Assembly: GCA_029213105.1 (NCBI GenBank)
Contig: JARGNS010000009.1
Location: 1 to 23,156, forward strand
Length of the DNA: 23,156 nucleotides
Direction of reading: 5' to 3'
Source of the DNA: Planctomycetota bacterium
Lineage (GTDB): Bacteria > Planctomycetota > PLA2 > JAEUHO01
Shown here piece by piece: positions 1 to 8,065 of this stretch (positions within the stretch are counted from its first letter, which is position 1; each line of letters opens with the position of its first letter). Under the pieces are notes generated by a model, which saw nothing but the letters and a program-made list of their open reading frames with translations, ran no database searches and was not told where the DNA came from. The translations under genes and the position numbers were made by a program.

Positions 1-45
1 CTTGGGGCGGACCGCGCTGCGCACTGCGGGCCGCCGCATCGGGGC

Positions 46-1086
46 ATGATGCGGCCCCCTCTCATCTATGTCCTGCACAGCGGCAAGCTCTTCGGCACAG
101 AGCGGATGGCCTTGACCACACTTGAGGCGCTGCGGCCCTGGTTCAAGCCCATTCTCCTCGCGCCGCCGGGCGACGCAGTGCGCGCGGCGAAGGCAGAGGG
201 TATCCAAGCCCAGGCGTTTCACTCGAGGTACGCGTTGTCCCGTCGCCTTCGCCAAGTGCTGCGAACGGCGCCACGCGCGGCAGTCTGCGCGACGGCCGCA
301 ACACATTCCCTCTTGGCATGGGGACTTGCCAAGCTCTCCGGGACTCGACTGCTGCATCTGCACGTCGTCCACGGCGGGGCGGATGATGCGGTGAGCTACG
401 GGCGCAAGCGCTGGTTGAATTGTCTGCCGGTCTCGTTTGTTGCGGTTTCTGGTTTCGTGCGTGAACGCCTCGAGGCGCACGGAGTTCCCGACGAGAAGAT
501 CACGGTGATCGAGAACAGCATCACGCCGACTCGAGCCAAGACACAGGCGACCCCCTCGGGCCGTGTACGCCGCGTGGCGATCGTCTCGCGCCTCGATCCG
601 ATCAAGCGAGTCGATCTGCTGCTCGACGCGCTTGACTGCGAGCCGGCGGCACGTGCCATACGCTACGACGTGTACGGCACGGGGGCGGATGGGCCGAAGC
701 TTCAAGAGCGCGCACGCCGCGATCATCCAAACGTACACTTCCACGGGTACGTGTCCGACGTCCCGCGGCGCCTCGAAGATTGTGATCTCCTTCTCCATCT
801 GTCTTCTGAAGAGCCCTTTGGGCTGGTGCTCTTGGAGGCCATGGCCGCAGGCACGCCGATCCTGGCTCCCAACGCCGGCGGTGTGCCGACGATCATCCGA
901 CATGAAGGCACGGGCTACCTCTATCCGGCTGGGGATGCCCGGGGGTTGGGGCGACTCCTGGCCGCATGGCACCGGGATCCGCCGGCCTCGCGCTTCCGCG
1001 TCGTGCGGTCGGCCCGTGCCGAACTGGTCACACGATTCTCGCCCACGCGGATGGCGGCGGCCTACCGGCAGGCACTGGGAGTCTGA
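46..1086 (+). CDS. Glycosyltransferase family 4 (GT-B fold)
   Basis: Predicted to transfer a sugar from a nucleotide-sugar donor to a glycan or lipid acceptor at the cytoplasmic face of the membrane; donor and acceptor cannot be read from the sequence. It is 346 aa with no signal peptide. The N-terminal half opens with a beta-strand (IYVLHSGKLFGTERM) typical of the acceptor domain. The C-terminal half has the donor-domain entry (VAIVSRLDPIKRVDLLLDAL, about residues 178-197) and the GT4 E-x7-E motif in EEPFGLVLLEAMAAG near residue 255, followed by a glycine-rich stretch (NAGGVPTII). Two adjacent ATGs (46 and 49) could start it and neither has a strong ribosome site. It is separated from pstS by 312 bases, so it is probably the end of a neighbouring polysaccharide locus rather than part of the phosphate cluster. 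It ends in TGA, which shows that UGA is an ordinary stop in this genome. Confidence 0.85.
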   Translation: MMRPPLIYVLHSGKLFGTERMALTTLEALRPWFKPILLAPPGDAVRAAKAEGIQAQAFHSRYALSRRLRQVLRTAPRAAVCATAATHSLLAWGLAKLSGTRLLHLHVVHGGADDAVSYGRKRWLNCLPVSFVAVSGFVRERLEAHGVPDEKITVIENSITPTRAKTQATPSGRVRRVAIVSRLDPIKRVDLLLDALDCEPAARAIRYDVYGTGADGPKLQERARRDHPNVHFHGYVSDVPRRLEDCDLLLHLSSEEPFGLVLLEAMAAGTPILAPNAGGVPTIIRHEGTGYLYPAGDARGLGRLLAAWHRDPPASRFRVVRSARAELVTRFSPTRMAAAYRQALGV

Positions 1087-1130
1087 GGACCTCGGCATCC
1101 GTTCGCGGTGACAGCGGGCGTGGTGGGCGG

Positions 1131-1150
1131 GGGGCGGGCCTCCGCGCCCC
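1131..1150. terminator. GC hairpin downstream of the glycosyltransferase; only structure in the 1087-1398 gap
   Basis: GGGGCG and CGCCCC flank an 8-base loop about 45 bases after the glycosyltransferase stop. There is no U-tract, so this is only a possible terminator. The rest of the 1087-1398 gap contains no convincing gene. The stretch around 1290-1335 is less GC-rich and is the likeliest place for the pstS promoter, but I could not recognise a Pho box or clear -35/-10 pair. Confidence 0.3.
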
Positions 1151-1398
1151 GGTGCGGCCTTGCTGGCTGCCGGTCGGGCGCCCGCGCCAGCGCGGCTGGC
1201 TGGGCGAGCGTCCGCGAAGATCCGGCTGGATAGGTCCATTCGATGGGGCTGAGGAGATCCACGCAGCCTGCAGGCGGGCGCTCCGGGCTGTTTCTCCCAA
1301 CCTTCTTTTGCTCTTCACGGGAAATACACACGGCTGGGGTCGAATCCCGCCGTGGGGTTTGAACAGCCCCAGAAGCCATCCCGGCTGAAGGAGTCTCG

Positions 1399-2265
1399 AT
1401 GACCAGGAACATCGTCGTGAAGGTTCTCTGCGTGGCCCTGCTGGGCCTCCTCGCCGCATGCGGAAGCAAGCGCGGGGACCGCACCCTCATCCAGAACAAG
1501 GGTTCGGACACGCTCGTGAACGTCGCCCAGGCGTGGGCCGAGGCGTACGCCAAGAAGAAGCCCGGCGTGGCCGTGGCTGTGACCGGTGGCGGATCGGGTA
1601 CCGGCATTGCCGCGCTCATCAACGGCACCGTCGACATCGCGAACGCCAGCCGCAAGATGAAGCAGAAGGAGATCGACCTCGCCAAGTCCAAGGGCATCGA
1701 GCCCAAGGAGTGGGTCGTGGGCTACGACGCCCTGGCCGTCTACATCCACAAGGACAACCCGAAGAACCAGTACACGCTCAAGGAGCTTGCTGACATCTAC
1801 GGGGACGGCGGGCCGACGACCAGCTGGAATGACCTGGGCGTCAAGATCCCGGGCTGCGGGAGCGCCGAGATCGTGCGCTTCAGCCGCCAGAACAACTCCG
1901 GCACCTACGCCTACTTCCGCAAGACCGTGCTCGGCAAGGGCGACTTCAAGCTGGGCTCCATGGACCTGCATGGCAGCAAGGATGTCGTCGATGCCGTCGA
2001 GAAGACGCCGTGCGCCATCGGCTACAGCGGTCTCGCCTACGCCACGGAGCACGTACAGCTGGCCGATGTCGCCCGGGACGCAAACGGCCCGTATGTGACG
2101 CCGACCGTGAACTCGGCCGTCGATGGCAGCTACCCCATCGCCCGCCCGCTCCTCATGTACACCAATGGTGAGCCCACGGGCGCCACCAAGGAGTACCTCG
2201 ACTGGATCCTCAGTGCCGAGGGCCAGGCCATCATCAAGCGCAAGGGCTACGCGCCCGTCAAGTAG
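1399..2265 (+). CDS. pstS: Phosphate ABC transporter substrate-binding lipoprotein PstS
   Basis: Captures inorganic phosphate outside the inner membrane and delivers it to PstCA. It is 288 aa. A hydrophobic signal peptide ends in lipobox LLAAC (Cys21), so the mature protein should be lipid-anchored. Family signatures visible are GSDT near residue 35, GGGSGTGIAALINGTVDIANASR near residues 64-86 and the NNSGTYAYF segment near residue 172, which supply Ser/Thr/Arg ligands to phosphate in this family. The ATG is preceded by AAGGAG at suitable spacing. It is the first gene of a tightly packed pst cluster (pstS, phoU-fusion, pstC, pstA, pstB1, pstB2). Regulation by phosphate limitation is expected from family knowledge, but no PhoB box was recognised upstream. 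Confidence 0.95.
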   Translation: MTRNIVVKVLCVALLGLLAACGSKRGDRTLIQNKGSDTLVNVAQAWAEAYAKKKPGVAVAVTGGGSGTGIAALINGTVDIANASRKMKQKEIDLAKSKGIEPKEWVVGYDALAVYIHKDNPKNQYTLKELADIYGDGGPTTSWNDLGVKIPGCGSAEIVRFSRQNNSGTYAYFRKTVLGKGDFKLGSMDLHGSKDVVDAVEKTPCAIGYSGLAYATEHVQLADVARDANGPYVTPTVNSAVDGSYPIARPLLMYTNGEPTGATKEYLDWILSAEGQAIIKRKGYAPVK

Positions 2266-2336
2266 CGCTTGCCAACCAGGCCGGCGGGCTGTATCGGTGC
2301 GGTCCGCATGCCTTGGTTTTGCGGAAGAGGGACGAC

Positions 2337-3413
2337 GTGAGTCACTACGAAGAGCGCCTGCAGAACGACCTCGATGCAATTCGAGGCAAGGTCGACGCCG
2401 TGGGGAAGGACGTCATCACCGCGATCCAGCGGGCGTGTCGTTCGCTTCTCACGTTCGACCGCGCCGAAGCGGCCGAGACGATCATCGGCGACATGCCGAT
2501 CAACCGGGCCATCCGGGACATCGACAAGGATTGCCATTTCTTCGTCGCCCGACATCTGCCCAGTGCCGGCATCCTGCGGTTCGTATCCAGCGTCCTGCGG
2601 CTCACCATTGCCATCGAGCGCATCGGCGATTACGCCGCGAAGATCGCGCGTGAGGTGGTGCAGCTCACCGGGCCCGTCTCCGATACCGTCGCGCGGGACG
2701 TCGAGCTCATGAGCGAGCAGTCGGTCGGCATGCTGAAGCAGTCGCTGCGCTCCTTCATCGAGGGCGACGCCGATCACGCCCGCGGCACCATGGGCATGGC
2801 CGCGCAGGTCGACAGCAGCTTCGAGCGCGTCTGGGCCGACCTCCTGCGCGAAGGCGAGGAGAAGTCGGCTTCCATGGCCGACCTCTTTGCGCTCCTCACG
2901 GTGTTCCGCCGCCTCGAGCGCATCAGCGACCAGGCCAAGAACATCTGCGAGGAGACGGTCTTCGCCGTGACCGGGCAGACCAAGGAGCCCAAGACCTACC
3001 GCATCCTCTTCGTGGATGGGCCCAACAGCTGCTGGAGTCCGCTTGCGGAAGCCGTCGCCGCGAAGGCCTTTCCGAACAGCGGGGCCTATGCCAGTGCGGG
3101 CTGGGAGCCCGCCAGCGCGATCGATCCGGCACTCGAGGCCTTCCTCGAGGCCAAGGGCATCCCGAGCCGGCACAACCGTCCGGTTCCGATCCCGACGACG
3201 CATGACGAACTCGACGACTACCACGTGATCGTCAACCTCAGCTCGGGGCTGCGCGATCACCTGGCCGAGAAGCCCTTCAAGACCGTACTCCTCAACTGGG
3301 ATCTGGCGCCGGAGGGCGACGTCACCGAGGAGCAGCTGGACGCGGTGCACAAGGAGATCGCCTTCAAGACGCGCGAGCTGATGGAGAAGCTTCGCGGTCA
3401 GGACGCGGACTGA
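2337..3413 (+). CDS. phoU: PhoU phosphate-signalling protein fused to a catalytically dead LMW-phosphatase/ArsC-like domain
   Basis: The product is 358 aa. Residues about 1-215 form a PhoU three-helix repeat pair: ERIGDYAAKIAREV in the first half and RRLERISDQAKNICEE in the second match the metal-binding E-x-x-x-D pattern of PhoU, which restrains Pst activity and PhoR signalling. Residues about 222-358 are a second domain resembling low-molecular-weight tyrosine phosphatase/arsenate reductase. The strand-loop ILFVDGPNSCWSPLAEA aligns with the family consensus ILFVC-x5-RS-x-AEA, but the nucleophilic Cys is Asp227 and the phosphate-binding Arg is Trp233, so catalysis should be lost. I chose GTG at 2337 because AGAGGG lies 5 bases upstream and the protein then begins like other PhoU proteins; a TTG at 2313 is the alternative. 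It sits between pstS and pstC, with only 2 bases before pstC. The second domain is probably a ligand or protein sensor (inference). Confidence 0.88.
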   Translation: MSHYEERLQNDLDAIRGKVDAVGKDVITAIQRACRSLLTFDRAEAAETIIGDMPINRAIRDIDKDCHFFVARHLPSAGILRFVSSVLRLTIAIERIGDYAAKIAREVVQLTGPVSDTVARDVELMSEQSVGMLKQSLRSFIEGDADHARGTMGMAAQVDSSFERVWADLLREGEEKSASMADLFALLTVFRRLERISDQAKNICEETVFAVTGQTKEPKTYRILFVDGPNSCWSPLAEAVAAKAFPNSGAYASAGWEPASAIDPALEAFLEAKGIPSRHNRPVPIPTTHDELDDYHVIVNLSSGLRDHLAEKPFKTVLLNWDLAPEGDVTEEQLDAVHKEIAFKTRELMEKLRGQDAD

Positions 3414-3415
3414 TC

Positions 3416-4339
3416 GTGAGCTCTCGCCTGCCCCGCACCCTGCCCGATCTGGATCGACGCAACCTCGCATGGTTCGTCGACAAGGGCATGCAGGTCTTCA
3501 TGTTCGTCGGAGGCATCTCCGCGATCGTACTGATCATCGGCATCTTCGTGTTCATCACGAAGGAGGGCCTGCCCTTCATCACCGGCAGCATGGACTTCGC
3601 CGAGTTCTTCACCTCGCCGAACTGGCGCCCGACCTCCGAGGAGAACCCCACCTACGGCGCCCTCGCGCTGATCGCGGGTACGGCCAGTGTGACCGGCCTG
3701 GCCATGCTCGTGGCCGTCCCGTTCTCCCTCGGCGCGGCGATCTTCATTGCGGAGTTCGCCACCGGCCGCACCCGGGAGACCCTGAAGATCCTGGTCGAGA
3801 TGCTCGCGGCGATCCCGTCGGTCGTGTGGGGCTTCATCGGGCTGAGCCTCATGAATCCGCTCATCATCGACACCTTCGACGTGCCGGTCGGGTTGAACAT
3901 CCTGAACGCCGGCATCATCCTCGGACTCATGGCCGCGCCGATCATGACGACCATCGCCGAGGACGCGCTCAAAGCCGTGCCCGACACGTACCGCGAGGCC
4001 GCCGAGGCCATGGGGGCGACACGCTGGCAGATCGTCTGGCGCGTGGTCCTGCCGGCTTCCCGCAATGGTCTCGTTGCCGCGGTGCTCCTTGGTGTGGGGC
4101 GCGGCTTTGGTGAGACGATGGCCGTGCTCATGGCCAGCGGCCACTCGATCAACATGCCGGGCGGCATCTTCGACTCCGTGCGGGCGGTGACCGCGACGAT
4201 CGCGGCCGAGCTGGGCGAGACCGTCCAGGGCTCGGACCACTACCGCGCGCTCTTCACCCTCGGCATGTTGCTCTTCCTCGTCACCTTCGTGATCAACCTC
4301 ACCGCCGATCTCGTCGTGCGCGGAATCCGGAAGAAGTAG
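3416..4339 (+). CDS. pstC: Phosphate ABC transporter permease PstC
   Basis: Inner-membrane permease that pairs with PstA to form the phosphate channel. It is 307 aa with about six hydrophobic segments (starting near residues 20, 80, 122, 160, 218 and 275). The cytoplasmic EAA loop that docks the ATPase is clear: EAAEAMGATRWQIVWRVVLP at about residues 198-217. The GTG start lies 2 bases after the PhoU-fusion stop, which implies translational coupling, and pstA follows after 4 bases. The hydrophilic stretch SPNWRPTSEENPTYG between the first two membrane segments is the usual PstC periplasmic loop. Nothing appears truncated. Confidence 0.95.
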   Translation: MSSRLPRTLPDLDRRNLAWFVDKGMQVFMFVGGISAIVLIIGIFVFITKEGLPFITGSMDFAEFFTSPNWRPTSEENPTYGALALIAGTASVTGLAMLVAVPFSLGAAIFIAEFATGRTRETLKILVEMLAAIPSVVWGFIGLSLMNPLIIDTFDVPVGLNILNAGIILGLMAAPIMTTIAEDALKAVPDTYREAAEAMGATRWQIVWRVVLPASRNGLVAAVLLGVGRGFGETMAVLMASGHSINMPGGIFDSVRAVTATIAAELGETVQGSDHYRALFTLGMLLFLVTFVINLTADLVVRGIRKK

Positions 4340-4343
4340 CGCG

Positions 4344-5219
4344 ATGTTTGCAGCCACAGAACTCAACAACGGCAACCGTCGAACGCAGACGCTGATCAAG
4401 GTGCTTCTGCTCACGATGACGCTCTTGCTCATCGTGCCGGTGCTCATCATCCTCACGATGCTGATCGTCAAGGGCGGACCGGTCCTGTCCTTCGAGTTCC
4501 TGTTCAGCGACCCGAAGGACGAGATGACCGCGGGGGGCATCTTCCCGGCCCTGATGGGCACGGTATGGCTGGTCTCCGTCGCGCTGCTGGCATCCGTACC
4601 GCTCGGCGTGGCCGCGGCCATCTACCTCAGCGAGTACGCAGGGGACAACTGGTTCACGCGCACCATCAACCTGGCCATCATCAACCTGGCCGGCGTTCCT
4701 TCCATCGTGCATGCGCTGTTTGGCGTCGGCGCGTTCGTGCTGTTCTTCAAGTTCGGCACGAGCATCCTGGCCGCCAGTCTGACCCTGGCCGTGATGACGC
4801 TGCCCGTCGTGATCGTCGCGACCCGAGAGTCCCTGCAGGCCGTGCCCCAGGCGTTCCGTGAGGCCTGCTGGAACATGGGCGCCACCCGCTGGCAGACGAT
4901 CCGACGCGTCGTGCTCCCCAACTCCATCAGCGGCATCCTCACGGGCGTGATCCTCGAGGTGTCGCGCACCGCCGGCGAGACGGCGCCGATCATGTTCACC
5001 GGCGCGGTGATCTTCATGCCCTTCCTCCCGGAGGGCGTGGGGGATCAGACGATGGCCATGTCGCTGCATCTCTACGCCATGGCCACGCAGGTGCCGCTCC
5101 CCGAGCACGCCACGAACCTGCCCTACGGTGTTGCGCTCGTTCTCATCGGGATGGTGCTCGCCATGAACGCCGTCTCCATCGGCTTCCGCGTGTGGTTGCG
5201 AGGCAAGAAGAAGTGGTAG
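4344..5219 (+). CDS. pstA: Phosphate ABC transporter permease PstA
   Basis: Second permease of the Pst channel, 291 aa. It has six predicted membrane segments and the EAA loop EACWNMGATRWQTIRRVVLP (about residues 173-192), which contacts PstB. The segment GVPSIVHALFGVGAF and the TAGETAPIMFTGA block are characteristic of PstA. The ATG lies 4 bases after the pstC stop. The 3' end overlaps the start of pstB1, so the two should be translationally coupled. Because the two PstB subunits here are not equivalent, the EAA loops of PstC and PstA may each have a preferred ATPase partner (inference). Confidence 0.95.
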   Translation: MFAATELNNGNRRTQTLIKVLLLTMTLLLIVPVLIILTMLIVKGGPVLSFEFLFSDPKDEMTAGGIFPALMGTVWLVSVALLASVPLGVAAAIYLSEYAGDNWFTRTINLAIINLAGVPSIVHALFGVGAFVLFFKFGTSILAASLTLAVMTLPVVIVATRESLQAVPQAFREACWNMGATRWQTIRRVVLPNSISGILTGVILEVSRTAGETAPIMFTGAVIFMPFLPEGVGDQTMAMSLHLYAMATQVPLPEHATNLPYGVALVLIGMVLAMNAVSIGFRVWLRGKKKW

Positions 5220-6001
5220 ACGCCCAGCACATCCCTGCCGTCGCCCCGGACGCCAAGGTCGCTGTTCGCGACCTGACCGTGCGCTACGGGAATCACGTCG
5301 CCCTGAAGGACGTCTCGCTCGAGATCCGCGAGCACGAAATCTTCGGGATCATCGGCCCCGCCAACAGCGGGAAGACGTCCTTCCTCCGTGCGCTCAACCG
5401 CATGGACACGTTCACGACGGGCATGTCCGTGGAGGGGACGGTCGAGTTCTCCGGGCACGACATCCGTACGATCAAGAACCTCTACGCCCTGCGCAAGCGC
5501 ATCGGCGTGGTGTTCCCGCTGCCGGTCGGGCTGCCGCTGAGCATCTACGACAACGTCGCGCTCTCTCCGCGACTCCGTGGTGTCCGCAAGCGCGCCGACC
5601 TTGACGTGATCGTCGAGCGCTGCCTGCGGCGTGCCGCCCTGTGGGATGAGGTCAAGGACCGCCTGAAGTCGCTCGGGAGCCTGCTCTCGGGCGGTCAGCA
5701 GCAGCGCCTGACCATTGCCCGGGCCCTGTCCCAGGAGCCCGACCTCCTGTTGCTCGATGAGTTCTCCATCGCCGTCGACCCCGTGACGACGATGCGCATC
5801 GAAGACGTGCTCAAGGAGCTGAAGAAGGAGGTCACGATCGTCCTCGTGACGAACCTCGTGCAGCAGGCGCGCCGGCTCGCCGACCGCACGGCCTTCTTCC
5901 TGATGAGCGAATGCGTCGAGATCGCCGAGACCGAGGCGTTCTTCGACGGCCGCGTCAAGGACCCGCGCTCGGTCGACTACGTGGAGGGACGCTTTGGATA
6001 A
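5213..6001 (+). CDS. pstB: PstB1: phosphate ABC transporter ATPase with degenerate Q- and H-loops
   Basis: ABC ATPase of the Pst importer, 262 aa from the GTG that overlaps the pstA stop (an upstream in-frame GTG at 5192 is possible). Intact: A-loop Tyr (VRYGN), Walker A GPANSGKT (48-55), signature LSGGQQQR (158-165), Walker B LLLLDE with Asp182 and Glu183. Altered: the Q-loop Gln is Pro102 (VFPLP where PstB has VFQKP), the H-loop His is Asn214 (VTNL where PstB has VTHN), and the segment after Walker B reads FSIAVDP instead of PCSALDP. It can donate a good signature motif to a partner but probably cannot complete hydrolysis on its own bound nucleotide. It is immediately followed by, and overlaps, pstB2, which has the opposite pattern. 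The C-terminal YVEGRFG matches the PstB end, so assignment to PstB is secure. Confidence 0.93.
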   Translation: MVDAQHIPAVAPDAKVAVRDLTVRYGNHVALKDVSLEIREHEIFGIIGPANSGKTSFLRALNRMDTFTTGMSVEGTVEFSGHDIRTIKNLYALRKRIGVVFPLPVGLPLSIYDNVALSPRLRGVRKRADLDVIVERCLRRAALWDEVKDRLKSLGSLLSGGQQQRLTIARALSQEPDLLLLDEFSIAVDPVTTMRIEDVLKELKKEVTIVLVTNLVQQARRLADRTAFFLMSECVEIAETEAFFDGRVKDPRSVDYVEGRFG

Positions 6002-6785
6002 CGCCACGTCCCTGCAGGCCGACCTGGCCGTACGCACCCGCGATCTGAACCTCTGGTACGGCACGTTCCAGGCGCTCTTCGATGTCGACCTCGACATCAA
6101 GCAGGGCATCATCACGTCGCTGATCGGGCCGTCGGGTTGCGGCAAGTCCACGTTCCTGCGCGCAATCAACCGCATCAACGAGCGGCTCGGCTACGTCCGC
6201 ACGACCGGCACGATCGACGTCTGCGGCCACAACATCCTCGACGAGAGCGTCGAGCTGGTGCAGGTCCGCAAGCAGATCGGCATGGTCTTCCAGCGGCCGA
6301 ACCCGCTGCCGCTCTCGATCCGCGACAACGTGCTCTGCGGTCATCGCCTGCACACCCCCAAGGGCGAGCGGGTGTCCCGGGAGGACCACGACGACATCGT
6401 GGAGGAGGTCCTCAAGCAGGTGCTGCTCTGGGACGCGGTGAAAGACATCCTCAAGCGGCCCGCCATCAGCCTGTCCCTCGAGCAGCAGCAGAAGCTCTGC
6501 ATCGCGCGTCTGCTGCCGGTGAAGCCCACGCTCCTGCTCATGGATGAGCCCTGCTCGGCCCTGGATCCGGCGGCCACGGCCGCCGTCGAGGAACTGATCT
6601 GGGAGCTCAAGGGCAAGTTCACGATCGTGATCGTGACCCACAACATGGCCCAGGCCCGCCGCGCCAGCGACGAGTGCATCTTCATGCTCATGGGCAAGGT
6701 CGTGGAGCACGGGCCCACGGATCAGACCTTTGTGACCCCCCAGCACAAGGAGACCGCGGACTACATCGAGGGCCGCTACGGCTAG
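5994..6785 (+). CDS. pstB: PstB2: phosphate ABC transporter ATPase with degenerate signature motif
   Basis: Second Pst ATPase, 263 aa. The start is TTG at 5994, chosen because GAGGG lies 5 bases upstream and the start overlaps the pstB1 stop by 8 bases. Intact: Walker A GPSGCGKS (45-52), Q-loop Gln100 in VFQRPNPLPLSIRDNV, Walker B LLLMDE (Asp184, Glu185), D-loop SALDP, H-loop His216 in VTHNM, and PstB C-terminus YIEGRYG. Altered: the ABC signature is LSLEQQQK (160-167) instead of LSGGQQQR, losing both glycines. In an ABC dimer each ATP site combines Walker A/B/Q/H of one subunit with the signature of the other. PstB2 therefore complements PstB1 exactly: one site is fully canonical and the other doubly degenerate. 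It is followed by 107 bases before the next gene. Confidence 0.94.
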   Translation: MDNATSLQADLAVRTRDLNLWYGTFQALFDVDLDIKQGIITSLIGPSGCGKSTFLRAINRINERLGYVRTTGTIDVCGHNILDESVELVQVRKQIGMVFQRPNPLPLSIRDNVLCGHRLHTPKGERVSREDHDDIVEEVLKQVLLWDAVKDILKRPAISLSLEQQQKLCIARLLPVKPTLLLMDEPCSALDPAATAAVEELIWELKGKFTIVIVTHNMAQARRASDECIFMLMGKVVEHGPTDQTFVTPQHKETADYIEGRYG

Positions 6786-6892
6786 GGGCCCACCCCTCGG
6801 CGCGGCCGGAATCAAGTATCGAGACTCCACTTTGCTCCGGGAAGGCGGCCTGCTATCACTGCGCCCTCGTCAAGTGCGAGGGAGCAGACACC

Positions 6893-8044
6893 ATGCAGGC
6901 CATGCCGCGGCCGTCGATGCCTGTGGAACGAGAGCCGCTGCCCACCTGGGTCCGGGTCATTCTGTTGATCCTGCTGCTGGCCCTGTTCCTGCTCGCGATC
7001 AAGCTGATGGGGGGGGCCTTCAAGACCCTCGGCAAGGAGCAGGCGAAGGCCCTCTTCGAGGGCATCTCGAACCCGTTCGCGGGCCTCGCGGTGGGCATCC
7101 TCGCGACCGTGCTGGTGCAGTCTTCCTCGGTCACGACGGCCACGGTGGTGGCCCTGGTGGGCGGCGGGGACATCTCGATCGCCTATGCGGTCCCCATGGT
7201 CATGGGCGCCAACATCGGAACCTCGGTCACGAACACGCTCGTCTCGATGGGGCACATCACCCGCCGAGAGGAGTTCCGTCGCGCCTTTGCCGGCGCGACG
7301 ATGCACGACTTCTTCAACCTGATGGCCCTGGTCGTGCTGCTGCCCCTGGAGTTGGCGACGGGCCTGCTCGAGAAGGGCGCCCGCTGGCTTACCACCCTGC
7401 TTGCCACCGATCCCAGCGGCGAGGGGTCGTTCAAGAGCCCTATCAAGGTGTTCTTTGGGGCGATCTCGAAGCACATCCAGCACTTCGTCACCGATGTGCT
7501 GGGGCTCACGGGCTGGTTCGCGGCCGGCCTGCTGCTCGTGCTGGCGCTGGTGATGATCGTCGTGGCGCTGCTCTACATCACGCGGATCATGCGCACGCTC
7601 ATGGCGGCGCGCGTCGAGAGGGCCCTCAACGAGGTCCTCGGCAAGCGCGGCGTCCTGGCCATCGTCATCGGCACCATCATGACGGTGGCCGTGCAGTCCT
7701 CCAGCATCACGACCTCGCTGCTCATTCCGATGATCGGCGCCGGGGTCTTGTCCTTGGAGGCGGCCTTCCCCGTGACGCTGGGGGCCAACCTGGGCACGAC
7801 GGTCACGGGGCTGCTGGCCGCGCTGGCCGCGGGGCCCGCGGGCCTCACGATCGCGCTCGTGCATGCGCTCTTCAATCTCGTCGGTATCATTCTTGTGTAC
7901 CCGATTCCTTCGATTCGTCGGATCCCGATCCGCCTGGCGCAAGGACTTGCGAACCGGGCGATCGAGAACAGGGCCTGGGTGGCCGTGTACATCGTCGGAG
8001 TCTTCGTGGTGATGCCCCTGCTCGGCATCGTGCTCTTCAAGTAA
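6893..8044 (+). CDS. Na/Pi cotransporter family protein (NptA/PF02690 type)
   Basis: Predicted sodium-coupled phosphate symporter of the inner membrane, 383 aa. It has the two inverted QSSS repeats that define the family: LVQSSSVTTATVVALVGGG at residues 75-93, followed by MGANIGTSVT, and VQSSSITTSLLIPMIGAG from residue 267, followed by LGANLGTTVT. About eight hydrophobic segments are visible. There is no C-terminal PhoU domain; that role may be taken by the separate PhoU-like protein encoded 21 bases downstream. The ATG at 6893 gives a normal short cytoplasmic N-terminus; longer in-frame extensions upstream read through the pstB2 end and look non-coding. It provides a low-energy Pi route beside the ATP-driven Pst system. 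Confidence 0.9.
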   Translation: MQAMPRPSMPVEREPLPTWVRVILLILLLALFLLAIKLMGGAFKTLGKEQAKALFEGISNPFAGLAVGILATVLVQSSSVTTATVVALVGGGDISIAYAVPMVMGANIGTSVTNTLVSMGHITRREEFRRAFAGATMHDFFNLMALVVLLPLELATGLLEKGARWLTTLLATDPSGEGSFKSPIKVFFGAISKHIQHFVTDVLGLTGWFAAGLLLVLALVMIVVALLYITRIMRTLMAARVERALNEVLGKRGVLAIVIGTIMTVAVQSSSITTSLLIPMIGAGVLSLEAAFPVTLGANLGTTVTGLLAALAAGPAGLTIALVHALFNLVGIILVYPIPSIRRIPIRLAQGLANRAIENRAWVAVYIVGVFVVMPLLGIVLFK

Positions 8045-8065
8045 CGTCCGAGGAAGGACACGAAC

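Noticed and set aside
1084..3413. Reassigned genetic code (UGA as Trp or Gly)
   Set aside because: UGA ends other clear genes here (the glycosyltransferase at 1084-1086 and the PhoU fusion at 3411-3413), and Trp is encoded by TGG throughout.
2247..3470. 407-codon minus-strand frame opposite the PhoU fusion
   Set aside because: No domain features; spans two real genes on the other strand with GC-driven openness.
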